Assembly: GCF_024347535.1 (NCBI RefSeq)
Contig: NZ_AP025498.1
Span: forward strand, 806,001 to 870,000
Direction: 5' to 3'
Length of the DNA: 64,000 nucleotides
DNA from: Vibrio kanaloae
GTDB lineage: Bacteria > Pseudomonadota > Gammaproteobacteria > Enterobacterales > Vibrionaceae
Shown here: piece by piece, positions 8,860-18,365 of the stretch
Layout of the letters: every line of letters begins with the position of its first letter
How positions within the stretch are numbered: position 1 is the stretch's first letter
The notes under the pieces: generated by a model
Seen by the model: only the letters and a program-made list of their open reading frames with translations
Databases searched by the model: none
What the model was told of the DNA's origin: nothing
Position numbers and translations under genes: made by a program

Positions 8860-9779
8860 TTGTCCTCCGCCAGCTCAATTAAGCTGTCTGTAATGGCTTC
8901 AGCTAAATAAAGCAATGACATTGCTCCGCCATAGTTCCACACAGATCGCACTGAATTGACTCTGCCTTGTTTCACGAAAGGTAGAGATTGCCATAGGCGG
9001 GCATTTTGCAATTTTTCTTCTTGAGGAAAGGGCTTCATATACAGAACATAACTCTCTCCTGCTTGTTGCAACGTGTTGATGCGAGTTTGTTGAATTCCCC
9101 AGGCTCTCGGCTCAACGGGAATTGGGTTATTAAAGCCAAGCTTTGACACCACGTACTGTGTCGATGAGTTATTTGAATACAAGAATACAGAATTCAATGT
9201 AGAGAACCGCATCACGACCAAGTTGGTGTTTGGTGCGTAGTAGGGGGCGAGCTTCTGCTTCAATTTAGAGAGTTCCACTTCCATCTCTGCTAGCTGTTGT
9301 TCTGCGATGTCCTTTTTGTCGAGTAGCTTACCAATGGTTGTAAAGTGCGCTATTGCAGTGTTGGCGGCATTTTCTTTTTCAGTGAAATTGGGCAGGTAAA
9401 CCACTGGCGCAATTTGCTCCAAAATCGGCAAAATATCTTGTTGTGGTAACGCCGCGAAAATCACATCGGGTTTGAGATTAGCAATCAGCTCTAAGTTGGG
9501 CTCAGAGCGCGAACCAATATCGGTAATCTCTTTCGGTGCTTCAGGTTTTACCACCCAAAGTCGATAACTCGCAAGCTCCGGTGCGCCCACTGGCGTGACA
9601 CCTAGTGCCAATACTTGCTCAAGGAGATCCCAATTGAGAACCACAACTCGCTTTGGCGTTTCGGCAAAAGGATGTGAACTGACTTGGTTTTCAATCATCT
9701 CAGCAGCATGGCTGAAAAATGAGAGCAACAACGAAACCACGATGATAACTAGACGAAGGTGAACATTAATCAGGCGCAT
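8856..9779 (-). CDS. fhuD: Ferric hydroxamate periplasmic binding protein
   Basis: A 307-residue substrate-binding protein with a signal peptide (hydrophobic residues 8-25, likely cleaved after SHAA). It has the FhuD/BtuF-type fold: TPKRVVVLNWDLLEQVLALG opens the first lobe and ELIANLKPDVI is the usual strand-helix motif. It delivers siderophore from the outer-membrane receptor to FhuB. It overlaps fhuC by 10 bases and fhuB by 4, so the three genes form a tight operon. Confidence 0.92.
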   Translation of the reverse strand: MRLINVHLRLVIIVVSLLLSFFSHAAEMIENQVSSHPFAETPKRVVVLNWDLLEQVLALGVTPVGAPELASYRLWVVKPEAPKEITDIGSRSEPNLELIANLKPDVIFAALPQQDILPILEQIAPVVYLPNFTEKENAANTAIAHFTTIGKLLDKKDIAEQQLAEMEVELSKLKQKLAPYYAPNTNLVVMRFSTLNSVFLYSNNSSTQYVVSKLGFNNPIPVEPRAWGIQQTRINTLQQAGESYVLYMKPFPQEEKLQNARLWQSLPFVKQGRVNSVRSVWNYGGAMSLLYLAEAITDSLIELAEDK

Positions 9780-10555
9780 ACGACCGCAACCTTTTGACTC
9801 GCTACGCTATTGCCCGGCGCTGGGTGGTCAATCAACTGAATCGATGATTCGTATAAGTTGGAAAGACGTTGTTCATCCAGCAAGATATCAGCAGGCCCCT
9901 CAAACGCAATTTGGCCCTGTTTTAATGCAACAATATGAGTGGCATAGCGAAGCGCGAGGTTAAGATCGTGCAGGATCACAATGATACCGACATTTTCAGT
10001 TCTGTTGAGTTCCGACAATAATTGCATGAGTTGAAACTGGTGATGGACGTCTAAAGCCGATGTTGGCTCATCTAAGATAAGTATTGGCGATTGTTGTGCA
10101 AGAAGCATCGAGACCCAAGCGCGTTGGCGTTCACCACCCGATAATTGGTCAGCTAAGGTGTCGGCAAATTGTGTTATCCCCGTCCGTTCCATAGCTGATT
10201 CAATAATAGAGGTATCTTCGCTGTTCCAACGTCCCAAGGCACCACGCCAAGGAAAGCGGCCTAATTTGACTAACTCACGTACAGTTAGGCCTGCCGATGC
10301 AGGTAGTTTCTGTGGCAAATAAGCGATCTTCTTCGCTCGCTCTTTGGTTTTGTAATCGGTAAGAATGCTGCCGTCTACTGTCACTATCCCTTCGTCAGTG
10401 GCCATTTGGCCAGAAAGAAGGTTAACCAGTGTCGATTTACCCGAACCATTGTGGCCAAGCACGATGGTGAGTTTGTCAGTTGGAATTGATAAGTCATCGA
10501 CCTGAAAAATGGTACGTCCACCGCGGCAAACTTTAATATCAGAGAGTTGGTACAT
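9770..10555 (-). CDS. fhuC: Ferric hydroxamate ABC transporter ATP-binding protein
   Basis: A 261-residue ATPase for the FhuB permease. Walker A is GHNGSGKST (about residues 34-42), the signature is LSGGERQR, Walker B is ILILDEPTSALD and the switch histidine is in VILHDLN. It starts 75 bases beyond the end of fhuA; a hairpin lies between (10584-10604). Its 3' end overlaps fhuD. Confidence 0.94.
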   Translation of the reverse strand: MYQLSDIKVCRGGRTIFQVDDLSIPTDKLTIVLGHNGSGKSTLVNLLSGQMATDEGIVTVDGSILTDYKTKERAKKIAYLPQKLPASAGLTVRELVKLGRFPWRGALGRWNSEDTSIIESAMERTGITQFADTLADQLSGGERQRAWVSMLLAQQSPILILDEPTSALDVHHQFQLMQLLSELNRTENVGIIVILHDLNLALRYATHIVALKQGQIAFEGPADILLDEQRLSNLYESSIQLIDHPAPGNSVASQKVAVVCA

Positions 10556-10583
10556 AAATTTAGTTGTCTATAGATACGAAAAA

Positions 10584-10604
10584 GCCCCCTCATAGGAGGG
10601 GGGC
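10584..10604 (-). terminator. Hairpin terminator/attenuator between fhuA and fhuC
   Basis: The stem GCCCCCTC/GAGGGGGC with loop ATAG is followed on the minus strand by TTTTTC. It sits between the receptor gene and fhuCDB, so it probably ends most fhuA transcripts and lets a fraction read through. Confidence 0.75.
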
Positions 10605-10630
10605 GCTATATTTAGTGAACTATGAGCGGG

Positions 10631-12724
10631 TTACCACTTGTAGTTTGCATTTAGCATTACAGAGCGAGATTGACCGTAGTAACACCAGTAATCACAACCA
10701 GACACATACTCTTCGTTAAGAATATTGTTCACGTTTAGCTGTGCTTGCCATTGATAGGTGATGTCATAAGTTACCGATGCATCCCAAAGTGTCACAGATG
10801 GAACCGTTAGATCTGAGCTCTTAGGGTTGTCTTTTGATTCACCAACGTAGCGAACACCTGTACCAATATTGAGGTTTGGAATGAACGCTTGTGCACTGTA
10901 ATCAATCCAAGCTGATGCTTGATGCTCTGGGATAAGTGCTGCTTGCTGCTTACCTTTACCAAATGTTTCATCAGTCTCTGCTTTCGTATAGGTGTAACTT
11001 GCTATTAGTTTTACAGAGTCTGTAAGCTGAGCTGCACCGTCGATTTCAACACCTGTCGATGTTACTTCACCTGTTTGCGTTGCTACCCAAGTAGAAGGGT
11101 CTGTAACGAGTGCATTCTTCTGAGCAATATCGAACCATGCAACATTAACAAATCCATCGATAAAGCTAGGTTCGTATTTAATACCTACCTCAACCTGTTC
11201 GCCTTCAAGTGGCTTGTATAGCTCGTTTGTTGAAGCATCGATAGTACTGATAACTTCAAACGATTGAGAGTAGCTTGCGTAAGGCGATAAGCCATTTTCG
11301 GCAAGGTACATTACGCCAGCACTTAACGATAATTCACCGTCATCGCGAGATTCGCTTTGAGCAACGTTTGTGCCTTTTCCTGTATTCTCGGTTTTAACCC
11401 AATCGTAGCGAGCGCCAACGTTACCAATCCACTGATCGTGCAATTTAAGTTGGTATTGTGAGTACATACTTGCCTGAGATTTCGAGATCTCACGCTTAAT
11501 GTTGTTTGCAGAATCAAGCGGGGTGAAGTTGCCGTATTCTGGGTTTGACGGGTTGATCGTGCCAAACGCATAGTTGTCTTGCTCTAGGCCATCGGTTTTG
11601 TGGTATTGCAGATCCATACCAACTAACACCGTGTGTTCAGCGTTATTGGTGATCCAGTTACCTACTGCATTGTTATCAAAGGTAATACTCTCGTTTTTAC
11701 CATCACGGAATACAATACCTTGCGCAAGTTCTTCAACAGATGGATCGTTGTTTGAGAAAGCGTAAGAGCTGCGAAGGTATAGCTCGTTAGCACCATAATT
11801 CAGGTTTTGAGAAAGCTTCCACGTGTCGTTAAGTTCGTGCTCTAGCAAGTAGCCTAAAGAGAATTGAGTTCGTTCATATTTGTCGTAGTCAGGTTGACCA
11901 AGGTTTGTTGACGGGTCAATGTTGCCAAAGTTCGAGCCGATTAATGTGCCTGCTGCTGGGAAGAAAGGGTTCGTTGGTACACCATCATCATGAAGGTAGC
12001 TTGCTAGAACGGTAAGCATTGTGCGATCAGAAATATCAATCTCAAAGCTTGGCGCAATGTAGAACCGTTCATTGCTTGTACCGTCTAGTTCGCCATCTTC
12101 ACTTTTCATTAAACCGACTAAACGGTAACGTACACTGCCATCTTCGTTAGCATCATCAGCAACGTCGAATCCGACCGCTTGATGATTATTGTTGCCCACT
12201 TCGATCTTAACTTCGCCTTGAGGTGCGAAAGTTGGTTTCTTTTGAACAGCATTAACTAAGCCACCAGGTGCAGACTCACCATAAAGAACAGCAGAAGGAC
12301 CTTTAATCACCTCAACGCTTTCTAGTCCGTATGGTTCGACTAACCATGTGTAATAACCATCTCGAAACAGACGATGACCATCTAGGTAAGTTGCAGCATC
12401 AAAACCACGAATTTTGAACCAATCAGTATCATTGTCAGCGCCGTATGGCTGGGCCGTTACACCTGATGTGTAGCGCAGTGCTTCATCCAGTTTTTGTGGT
12501 GCTCGAACACGCAATTCATCTTCAGATATGATTGAAATGGATTTAGGTGTTTCTTTTGCAGGGGTTTCTACTTTCAATGCCTGAGCTGTCACGGTGATTG
12601 TTTCGACTTCTTCAGTTGAAGTGTCTGTCGCAAAAGCAAATTGAGTCGGGAGTAAAAGAATTGAGCCCACAACGAGGCTTCGCTTAACAGCAAGGCTAAG
12701 CGTTTTTGGTTTTAGGATGGTCAT
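10631..12724 (-). CDS. fhuA: TonB-dependent ferric siderophore (hydroxamate-type) receptor
   Basis: A 697-residue outer-membrane receptor. The signal peptide covers residues 1-32 (cleavage near FAFA). A TonB box, ETITVTAQ, follows at about residues 41-48. The plug domain shows RGFDAATYLDG and ESVEVIKGPSAVLYGESAPGG, and the protein ends in aromatic NANYKW as beta barrels do. FhuA-type specificity is inferred from the adjacent fhuCDB; ferrichrome against another hydroxamate cannot be decided. Transcription comes from the Fur-boxed region at 12.78 kb. Confidence 0.88.
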   Translation of the reverse strand: MTILKPKTLSLAVKRSLVVGSILLLPTQFAFATDTSTEEVETITVTAQALKVETPAKETPKSISIISEDELRVRAPQKLDEALRYTSGVTAQPYGADNDTDWFKIRGFDAATYLDGHRLFRDGYYTWLVEPYGLESVEVIKGPSAVLYGESAPGGLVNAVQKKPTFAPQGEVKIEVGNNNHQAVGFDVADDANEDGSVRYRLVGLMKSEDGELDGTSNERFYIAPSFEIDISDRTMLTVLASYLHDDGVPTNPFFPAAGTLIGSNFGNIDPSTNLGQPDYDKYERTQFSLGYLLEHELNDTWKLSQNLNYGANELYLRSSYAFSNNDPSVEELAQGIVFRDGKNESITFDNNAVGNWITNNAEHTVLVGMDLQYHKTDGLEQDNYAFGTINPSNPEYGNFTPLDSANNIKREISKSQASMYSQYQLKLHDQWIGNVGARYDWVKTENTGKGTNVAQSESRDDGELSLSAGVMYLAENGLSPYASYSQSFEVISTIDASTNELYKPLEGEQVEVGIKYEPSFIDGFVNVAWFDIAQKNALVTDPSTWVATQTGEVTSTGVEIDGAAQLTDSVKLIASYTYTKAETDETFGKGKQQAALIPEHQASAWIDYSAQAFIPNLNIGTGVRYVGESKDNPKSSDLTVPSVTLWDASVTYDITYQWQAQLNVNNILNEEYVSGCDYWCYYGQSRSVMLNANYKW

Positions 12725-12776
12725 TATTTTTCCACTGTACTGATTGGTTACTCGCTCTTTTAATGCAAAGAGTAGT

Positions 12777-12795
12777 GATAATGGTTCTCATTTTT
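12777..12795 (-). promoter_or_regulatory. Fur-like box upstream of fhuA
   Basis: GATAATGGTTCTCATTTTT agrees with the 19-base Fur consensus at 14 positions by eye. It lies 53 bases upstream of the fhuA start, the expected place for iron repression of the receptor. Confidence 0.6.
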
Positions 12796-12813
12796 GTTGC
12801 GAGTATACCTAGT

Positions 12814-12830
12814 TGATAATAATCATAGTT
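12814..12830. promoter_or_regulatory. Second Fur-like box in the fhuA/ABC exporter divergent region
   Basis: TGATAATAATCATAGTT keeps a perfect left half (TGATAAT) and a weaker right half. Lying between divergent genes, it could act on fhuA, on the ABC exporter gene, or on both. Confidence 0.45.
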
Positions 12831-13064
12831 AGATCTAGATCACATAAAGGTGACAATTTGAAAAATTATTTCGTGATCAGTATTTGATAATTGTAGCTGT
12901 TTACATATTGGGTAAACGCTAATGACTGTTTTTTCGTCTTTTAATTACAAATTGATATGTTTACGTATCTATTGATAGATTCAAAAAAAAAGCTACACAA
13001 GTCTGAAGAAATCTTGATAATGGCGACCCCGTCCCCCGATAGCACAAGACAGGTATTACTACTT

Positions 13065-14888
13065 ATGTTCAATTGGTTTGAAAACCTTACGAAGCCATTT
13101 CCATCACACGAAACCGAAAAACCGCCAAAAAATTTATTTGGTTTTTGTCGTTTTTATACCCGAGGTTTTGAAGTGCCTTTGGTACTAATGGCGATTCTAA
13201 GTGCATTGATCGCTATTTCAGAAGTGGCTTTATTGCGATACCTAGGGGAACTGGTTGATATATTAGCCAATCAAGACAGAGAAACATTTTGGCAAGATCA
13301 AGGAGGCAGCATCAAGAATATGCTGATTCTTGTAGTCGTTGTTATGCCAACGTTGGGCTTTTTCCATTCGATGATCATGCACCAGTCGCTGCTAGGTAAC
13401 TATCCAATGTCAATCCGTTGGCTAATTCACCGTTATTTGTTGAAGCAAGCCGTTGGCTTTTTTCAACGAGATTTTGCTGGACGTGTCGCTACCAAGGTTA
13501 TGCAAAGTGCATTAGCAGTACGCGAAACCGTGATGAAACTTCTTGATGTATTGGTGTATATTTCAGTTTATTTCATCTCAATGATTTGGATGATGGGTGA
13601 GTCTGACCTCATTTTAATGCTGCCAATTCTAATTTGGTTAGTACTGTATATTTTTATTCAACTCTACTTTATTCCGAAAATGAAACAAATAGCGACAGTG
13701 CAAGCGGATGCTCGCTCTATCATGACGGGCCGTATTGTTGATTCTTATACGAATATTTCGACAGTTAAGCTCTTTGCACATTCTCAACGTGAACTCGATT
13801 ACGCTGAAAGCAGCATGAAAGGCTTTTTGAAAACCGTTTATCGCCAAATGCGAATGGTGACATGCTTATTATTGAGCGTGGACGCAATTAACTACCTATT
13901 ACTTATTTCAATTGCCGCTACTTCTATCATGTTGTGGCTAGACGCCAGCGTAACGATAGGGGCGATAGCGGTTGGTATTAGTATAGCCCTTCGAGTTCAA
14001 GGCATGTCGAAATGGATCATGTGGGAAGTGAGCTCATTATTTGAAAATATCGGCACAGTTGTCGATGGTATGAATACCATTTCTAATGATGTTGAAATTA
14101 AAGATGTTAAAAATGCAAAATCGCTAGAAATTAAACAAGGTGCAATTGATTTTAATAAGGTTCACTTTAACTACAATGAAGAGAAGTCGGTATTTAACGA
14201 TCTTGAACTGAATATCAAGCCAGGAGAGAAGGTTGGTATTGTTGGTCGTTCTGGCTCAGGTAAATCGACCTTGGTTAATTTATTATTGCGTTTCTATGAT
14301 GTTAATAGTGGTCATATCCGTATTGACGGGCAAGACATTTCTCAAGTTGAACAAGAGTCGTTGCGTAAACATATTGGCATGATCACTCAAGACACTTCAT
14401 TACTGCATCGCTCAATCAAAGAGAACATTCTTTATGGCGATCCTGAAGCTAGTATGGACGACGTGATTGCTGCAGCGACACAAGCGCATGCTCATGACTT
14501 TATCCAAGAGCTGAAAGATGAAAATGGCAATAAAGCGTATGACGTAGAAGTAGGTGAGCGTGGGGTTAAGCTTTCGGGTGGACAACGTCAACGTGTTGCC
14601 ATTGCGCGAGTACTTCTTAAAAATGCGCCTATCCTGATTATGGACGAAGCAACGTCGGCATTGGACTCGGAAGTTGAATCAGCAATACAAGAAAACCTTG
14701 ATGCGTTAATGGAAGGTAAAACGGTAATTGCGATTGCCCACCGACTATCAACCATTGCTGCTTTAGATCGTTTAATTGTTATGGACCAAGGACAAGTTAT
14801 CGAACAAGGCTCACACCAAGAACTCCTAGAACTGAATGGTGTTTATGCCAAGTTATGGCAGCATCAGACAGGCGGTTTCTTAGGTTAG
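13065..14888 (+). CDS. ABC-type exporter, fused permease and ATP-binding domains
   Basis: A 607-residue half-transporter of the MsbA/multidrug type: a six-helix membrane domain at about residues 25-325, then an ATPase domain. Walker A is GRSGSGKST, the signature LSGGQRQR, Walker B LIMDEATSALD and the switch histidine AHRLST. Start: MFNWFE at 13065 is chosen because the related family begins this way; the frame is open to 12957 and ATGs at 12957 and 13020 are alternatives. It is divergent from fhuA across Fur-like boxes, which suggests a role in siderophore or iron stress, but the substrate is unknown. Confidence 0.85.
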   Translation: MFNWFENLTKPFPSHETEKPPKNLFGFCRFYTRGFEVPLVLMAILSALIAISEVALLRYLGELVDILANQDRETFWQDQGGSIKNMLILVVVVMPTLGFFHSMIMHQSLLGNYPMSIRWLIHRYLLKQAVGFFQRDFAGRVATKVMQSALAVRETVMKLLDVLVYISVYFISMIWMMGESDLILMLPILIWLVLYIFIQLYFIPKMKQIATVQADARSIMTGRIVDSYTNISTVKLFAHSQRELDYAESSMKGFLKTVYRQMRMVTCLLLSVDAINYLLLISIAATSIMLWLDASVTIGAIAVGISIALRVQGMSKWIMWEVSSLFENIGTVVDGMNTISNDVEIKDVKNAKSLEIKQGAIDFNKVHFNYNEEKSVFNDLELNIKPGEKVGIVGRSGSGKSTLVNLLLRFYDVNSGHIRIDGQDISQVEQESLRKHIGMITQDTSLLHRSIKENILYGDPEASMDDVIAAATQAHAHDFIQELKDENGNKAYDVEVGERGVKLSGGQRQRVAIARVLLKNAPILIMDEATSALDSEVESAIQENLDALMEGKTVIAIAHRLSTIAALDRLIVMDQGQVIEQGSHQELLELNGVYAKLWQHQTGGFLG

Positions 14889-14914
14889 AGCCGAAATGTT
14901 ATAGAAAGGAATGC

Positions 14915-14943
14915 AAAACGAGCCCAAGTGGCTCGTTTTTTTG
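14915..14943 (+). terminator. Rho-independent terminator after the ABC exporter
   Basis: The stem AAAACGAGCC/GGCTCGTTTT with loop CAAGT, followed by further Ts, lies 27 bases beyond the stop codon. Confidence 0.85.
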
Positions 14944-15124
14944 GGGTGAGCATCAGAGTGATTACGGGTTTGGGCATCGTTACCTTATGGTTCGTTGAGC
15001 CTATTACATAATTTGTGAACTAAAAACGCTCTCAAAATAAATACAAATTAGGTCTTTACCTAAACTTAACTTTAGGTATTAGGATATACAACGTTGCTTA
15101 CGAGAATACTTTAAGGAGAGAAGA

Positions 15125-15541
15125 ATGATCCAACTTGAACATGTAAATTTAGTCGTTAAGGACATCCCTGAAATGCTGACATTCTATAAAGCGGCGTTCC
15201 CTCATTGGTATGTCCGTGATGAGGGAAAAGGGGAGTGGTCAGGTAAGCCACGCAATTGGCTGCATTTTGGTGACGAATATCAATATATTGCACTGAGTGA
15301 TCACGGTGAAGGAGAAAACAGAGACTTGGCAGGGCATTCGGTTGGTCTCGCGCATTTTGCTTATGTGACTCATAACATCAATAGCGTGATTGAGCGCCTT
15401 ATTGATGCGGGTTTCCCAATAGCCAAACCCGGCGCCGAAGAACCTTATCGTAAAAACGTCTATTTTGTAGACCCGGCTGGCTTTGAAATTGAATTCGTTG
15501 AATATCTGAGTGATGATCCCAAACTACGCAATGCCACGTAA
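15125..15541 (+). CDS. VOC (glyoxalase/bleomycin-resistance fold) protein
   Basis: 138 residues forming one vicinal oxygen chelate domain. Probable metal ligands are the histidine in LEHVNLVVKD near the N-terminus, the histidine in GLAHFAYV near residue 78, and a glutamate in FEIEFVEYL near the C-terminus. The ribosome binding site AAGGAGAG fits the ATG well. It has its own terminator. The reaction cannot be told from sequence: it could be a lyase, dioxygenase or binding protein. Confidence 0.8.
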   Translation: MIQLEHVNLVVKDIPEMLTFYKAAFPHWYVRDEGKGEWSGKPRNWLHFGDEYQYIALSDHGEGENRDLAGHSVGLAHFAYVTHNINSVIERLIDAGFPIAKPGAEEPYRKNVYFVDPAGFEIEFVEYLSDDPKLRNAT

Positions 15542-15626
15542 TAAAAATCGTTTATCGACTTGGTTTGCTAACGCTAGTTTGTTCGAAATAAACGACTAAG
15601 AAAGAGTGCTAGGAAAGACTTACAGA

Positions 15627-15663
15627 AAAGGGCAGTGTGGATTATTCCGCAATGCCCTTTTTA
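15627..15663 (+). terminator. Terminator after the VOC gene
   Basis: The stem AAAGGGCA/TGCCCTTT with an inner GTGG/CCGC stem is followed by Ts. It lies between the convergent VOC and EamA genes. Confidence 0.75.
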
Positions 15664-15685
15664 AACTTGGCTTAAAGGTAGGAAA

Positions 15686-16606
15686 TTACTTCATGCCTAG
15701 CTTTTGGTCTTTCGCTTTAAGGGGCGTCAGCAACTGTTTGCCAAACACATTGATTAGCGCGCCTGTTACAATGAGGCCACCACCTAAGTACGTCCAAGCC
15801 GATGGGATTTCATTGAAGATCCAAACACCTAATAGTGCAGAGAATACGATCTGAATGTATGAGTAAGCCGACGCCTTACCCGCAGCTTGGGTTTGCATCG
15901 CCTTGGTTAAACCATATTGACCTATTTGTGTGAAAACCCCGACGAGAACCAGCATCATAGTCAAAAATAAGCTGGGCCATACAAAGTCGCTCCAAATTAA
16001 GGCTGTGGATATTGGCATGGCAACCAGTGGGAAGTAGAAGATGATCACTGAGCTGTCTTCCGTTTGGCTAAGCTTTCTCACAATCACATACGCAATCGAG
16101 CTACCAAACGCACCGCACAATGCCACCATAATGCTGAACAGGGGTAACTCACTGCTCGCGCCAGTGTTTATGCTTGGCTGAACCATCACCAGTAATCCTG
16201 CTAGACAGAATGCAATGCAGATCATCGTTGATTTCTGGACGCGTTCTTTCAGGAATAACACACCGAGCAACGCGGTAAATATTGGATGGACGTATTGCAA
16301 GATAGCGGCTTCTGCGAGCGGCAGCGTCGTCACCGCATAGTAAACGCACATCAACGCAGCTGTACCGACAACACCACGCAGGAAAAGAAGTGGTTTGTTG
16401 TGACCCCAAATCGAAATGCCCTTTCGTTTCACATCAATATAACTGATGAGCAAAGACACCAAAGCTCTAGCTGCGACAATTTCAAATACAGGTATGCCGT
16501 AGCTGCTAATGTACTTTACACAAGCCGACATTAGTGCGAATCCAAAAGCGGAGAGGAGCATGAACCTAACCCCGACAGGGATCAGTGAAAAAGAGAAAGA
16601 AGGCAT
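15686..16606 (-). CDS. EamA/RhaT-family (DMT) transporter
   Basis: 306 residues with about ten membrane helices in two EamA repeats. The repeat-end signatures are AEAAILQYVHPIFTALLGVLFLKERV (in pieces: LQYVHPIF and LFLKER) and a second copy around SAYSYIQIVFSALLGVWIFNE. Family members export amino acids, metabolites or drugs; no substrate can be given. It converges with the VOC gene and stands alone. Confidence 0.85.
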   Translation of the reverse strand: MPSFSFSLIPVGVRFMLLSAFGFALMSACVKYISSYGIPVFEIVAARALVSLLISYIDVKRKGISIWGHNKPLLFLRGVVGTAALMCVYYAVTTLPLAEAAILQYVHPIFTALLGVLFLKERVQKSTMICIAFCLAGLLVMVQPSINTGASSELPLFSIMVALCGAFGSSIAYVIVRKLSQTEDSSVIIFYFPLVAMPISTALIWSDFVWPSLFLTMMLVLVGVFTQIGQYGLTKAMQTQAAGKASAYSYIQIVFSALLGVWIFNEIPSAWTYLGGGLIVTGALINVFGKQLLTPLKAKDQKLGMK

Positions 16607-16874
16607 AAAAATATCAATCAGTTGAGGGAAGTGGAATCATAACGTAGTTTTGGAGAGCCGACCAAAGGCTTTGTCTGGTTCCCGTCAACTTAATTCAATT
16701 AATTCTCATTTCAGCATGGTTTGCTTTTTATCCTACATAATATCGGTTACAGCTCAGTTTTATAAAATCCCCCTCAACAGAAGGTGACGCTAATTCAACT
16801 CTGATTTATCCGCCGTTTTCATTGTCTCTGCTATTCATATTATTTCTGTGAATCTATAATGAGAGATATGTTCT

Positions 16875-18275
16875 ATGAAACCAATAAATACCCTACTCAT
16901 ATCCACGCTCGCGCTTTGCTCTTTTAGTTCTGCCACATATGCCGACACCATCCTTCATGCTTTCAACTGGAAGTACTCAGACGTAACAGCCAATGCCAAT
17001 CAAATTGCCCAAGCTGGCTACAAGAAGGTGCTGGTTGCTCCGGCAATGAAATCCAGCGGTAGCCAATGGTGGGCGCGTTACCAACCACAAGATCTGCGTA
17101 CTATTGACTCTCCTTTGGGGAACAAACAAGATTTAGCCGCAATGATCACCGCACTTAAAGGCGTAGGTGTTGATGTTTACGCTGATGTTGTACTCAACCA
17201 CATGGCGAATGAAAGCTGGAAGCGAAGTGACTTGGATTACCCAGGCACAGAAGTGCTAAACGATTATGCCAGCCGTTCAAGTTACTATGCCGACCAGACT
17301 CTGTTTGGCAACTTAGGGCAAGGTTTTGTCTCGGCTAACGATTTCCATGCCGCAGGCTGTATTTCAGATTGGAACGATCCGGGCCATGTTCAATACTGGC
17401 GTTTGTGTGGTGCCGATGGTGATGTGGGTCTCCCAGATCTAGACCCAAACAACTGGGTAGTGTCACAACAGCGTTTATACCTGAAAGCGTTAAAGGACAT
17501 GGGCATCAAAGGTTTCCGAATTGATGCAGTGAAACACATGAGTCAGTACCAAATCGATCAAGTGTTTACGTCTGAGATCACAGCGAACATGCACGTGTTT
17601 GGTGAGGTTATTACCAGTGGTGGAGCAGGGAATAGCGGCTATGAGTCATTCTTAGCGCCATACTTAAACAACACCAATCACTCTGCGTACGATTTCCCGT
17701 TGTTTGCATCGATTCGCTCGGCATTCTCAATGAGCGGCGGTATGAACCAGCTGCATGATCCAAAAGCGTACGGCCAAGCATTGGATGACAATCGCTCGAT
17801 CACCTTCGCGATCACGCACGACATTCCAACCAATGACGGCTTCCGTTACCAAATCATGGATCCACAAGATGAACAGCTTGCTTACGCTTATATCCTTGGT
17901 AAAGACGGTGGCACACCTTTGATCTACAGTGATGATCTTCCTGATTCTGAAGACAAGGATAACGGTCGTTGGGGCAATGTTTGGAACAGTTCGACAATGA
18001 AAAACATGTTGAGCTTCCATAACGCAATGCAAGGCAAATCAATGACGATGATTTCGAGCGATCAGTGCACTTTGTTGTTCAAGCGTGGTAAAGAAGGCAT
18101 AGTTGGTATTAATAAATGTGGTGAAACGCGTGGCGTGACCGTTGATACTTACCAACATGAGTTCAATTGGCATGTTCAATATAAAGACGTATTGAGCAGC
18201 GCCACAGAAACCATTTCTTCTCGCTACCATACGTTTAATCTACCACCACGCAGTGCACGTATGTTTAAGCTTTAA
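16875..18275 (+). CDS. amyA: Secreted alpha-amylase (GH13)
   Basis: A 466-residue starch-degrading endo-glucanase with a signal peptide (residues 1-23, cleavage after TYA). The four GH13 regions are visible: I DVVLNH (104-109), II GFRIDAVKH (213-221, nucleophile D217), III FGEVI (acid/base E244) and IV FAITHD (transition-state D316). After the barrel there is a short beta domain ending MFKL. No starch-binding domain is present. The protein is probably exported to the periplasm and then secreted, serving use of algal or plant glucans. It converges with a LysR gene across a shared terminator. Confidence 0.92.
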   Translation: MKPINTLLISTLALCSFSSATYADTILHAFNWKYSDVTANANQIAQAGYKKVLVAPAMKSSGSQWWARYQPQDLRTIDSPLGNKQDLAAMITALKGVGVDVYADVVLNHMANESWKRSDLDYPGTEVLNDYASRSSYYADQTLFGNLGQGFVSANDFHAAGCISDWNDPGHVQYWRLCGADGDVGLPDLDPNNWVVSQQRLYLKALKDMGIKGFRIDAVKHMSQYQIDQVFTSEITANMHVFGEVITSGGAGNSGYESFLAPYLNNTNHSAYDFPLFASIRSAFSMSGGMNQLHDPKAYGQALDDNRSITFAITHDIPTNDGFRYQIMDPQDEQLAYAYILGKDGGTPLIYSDDLPDSEDKDNGRWGNVWNSSTMKNMLSFHNAMQGKSMTMISSDQCTLLFKRGKEGIVGINKCGETRGVTVDTYQHEFNWHVQYKDVLSSATETISSRYHTFNLPPRSARMFKL

Positions 18276-18313
18276 TACTTGCGCAATAAAGTGAAATACG
18301 ATTGTTAGATAAC

Positions 18314-18341
18314 ATAAGCCGCAGTAAGTTCTGCGGCTTAT
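18314..18341. terminator. Bidirectional terminator between amyA and a LysR gene
   Basis: The stem ATAAGCCGCAG/CTGCGGCTTAT with loop TAAGTT has T-rich flanks on both strands. Confidence 0.75.
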
Positions 18342-18365
18342 TTGTATCTGGGCTAAGGCTTACCG

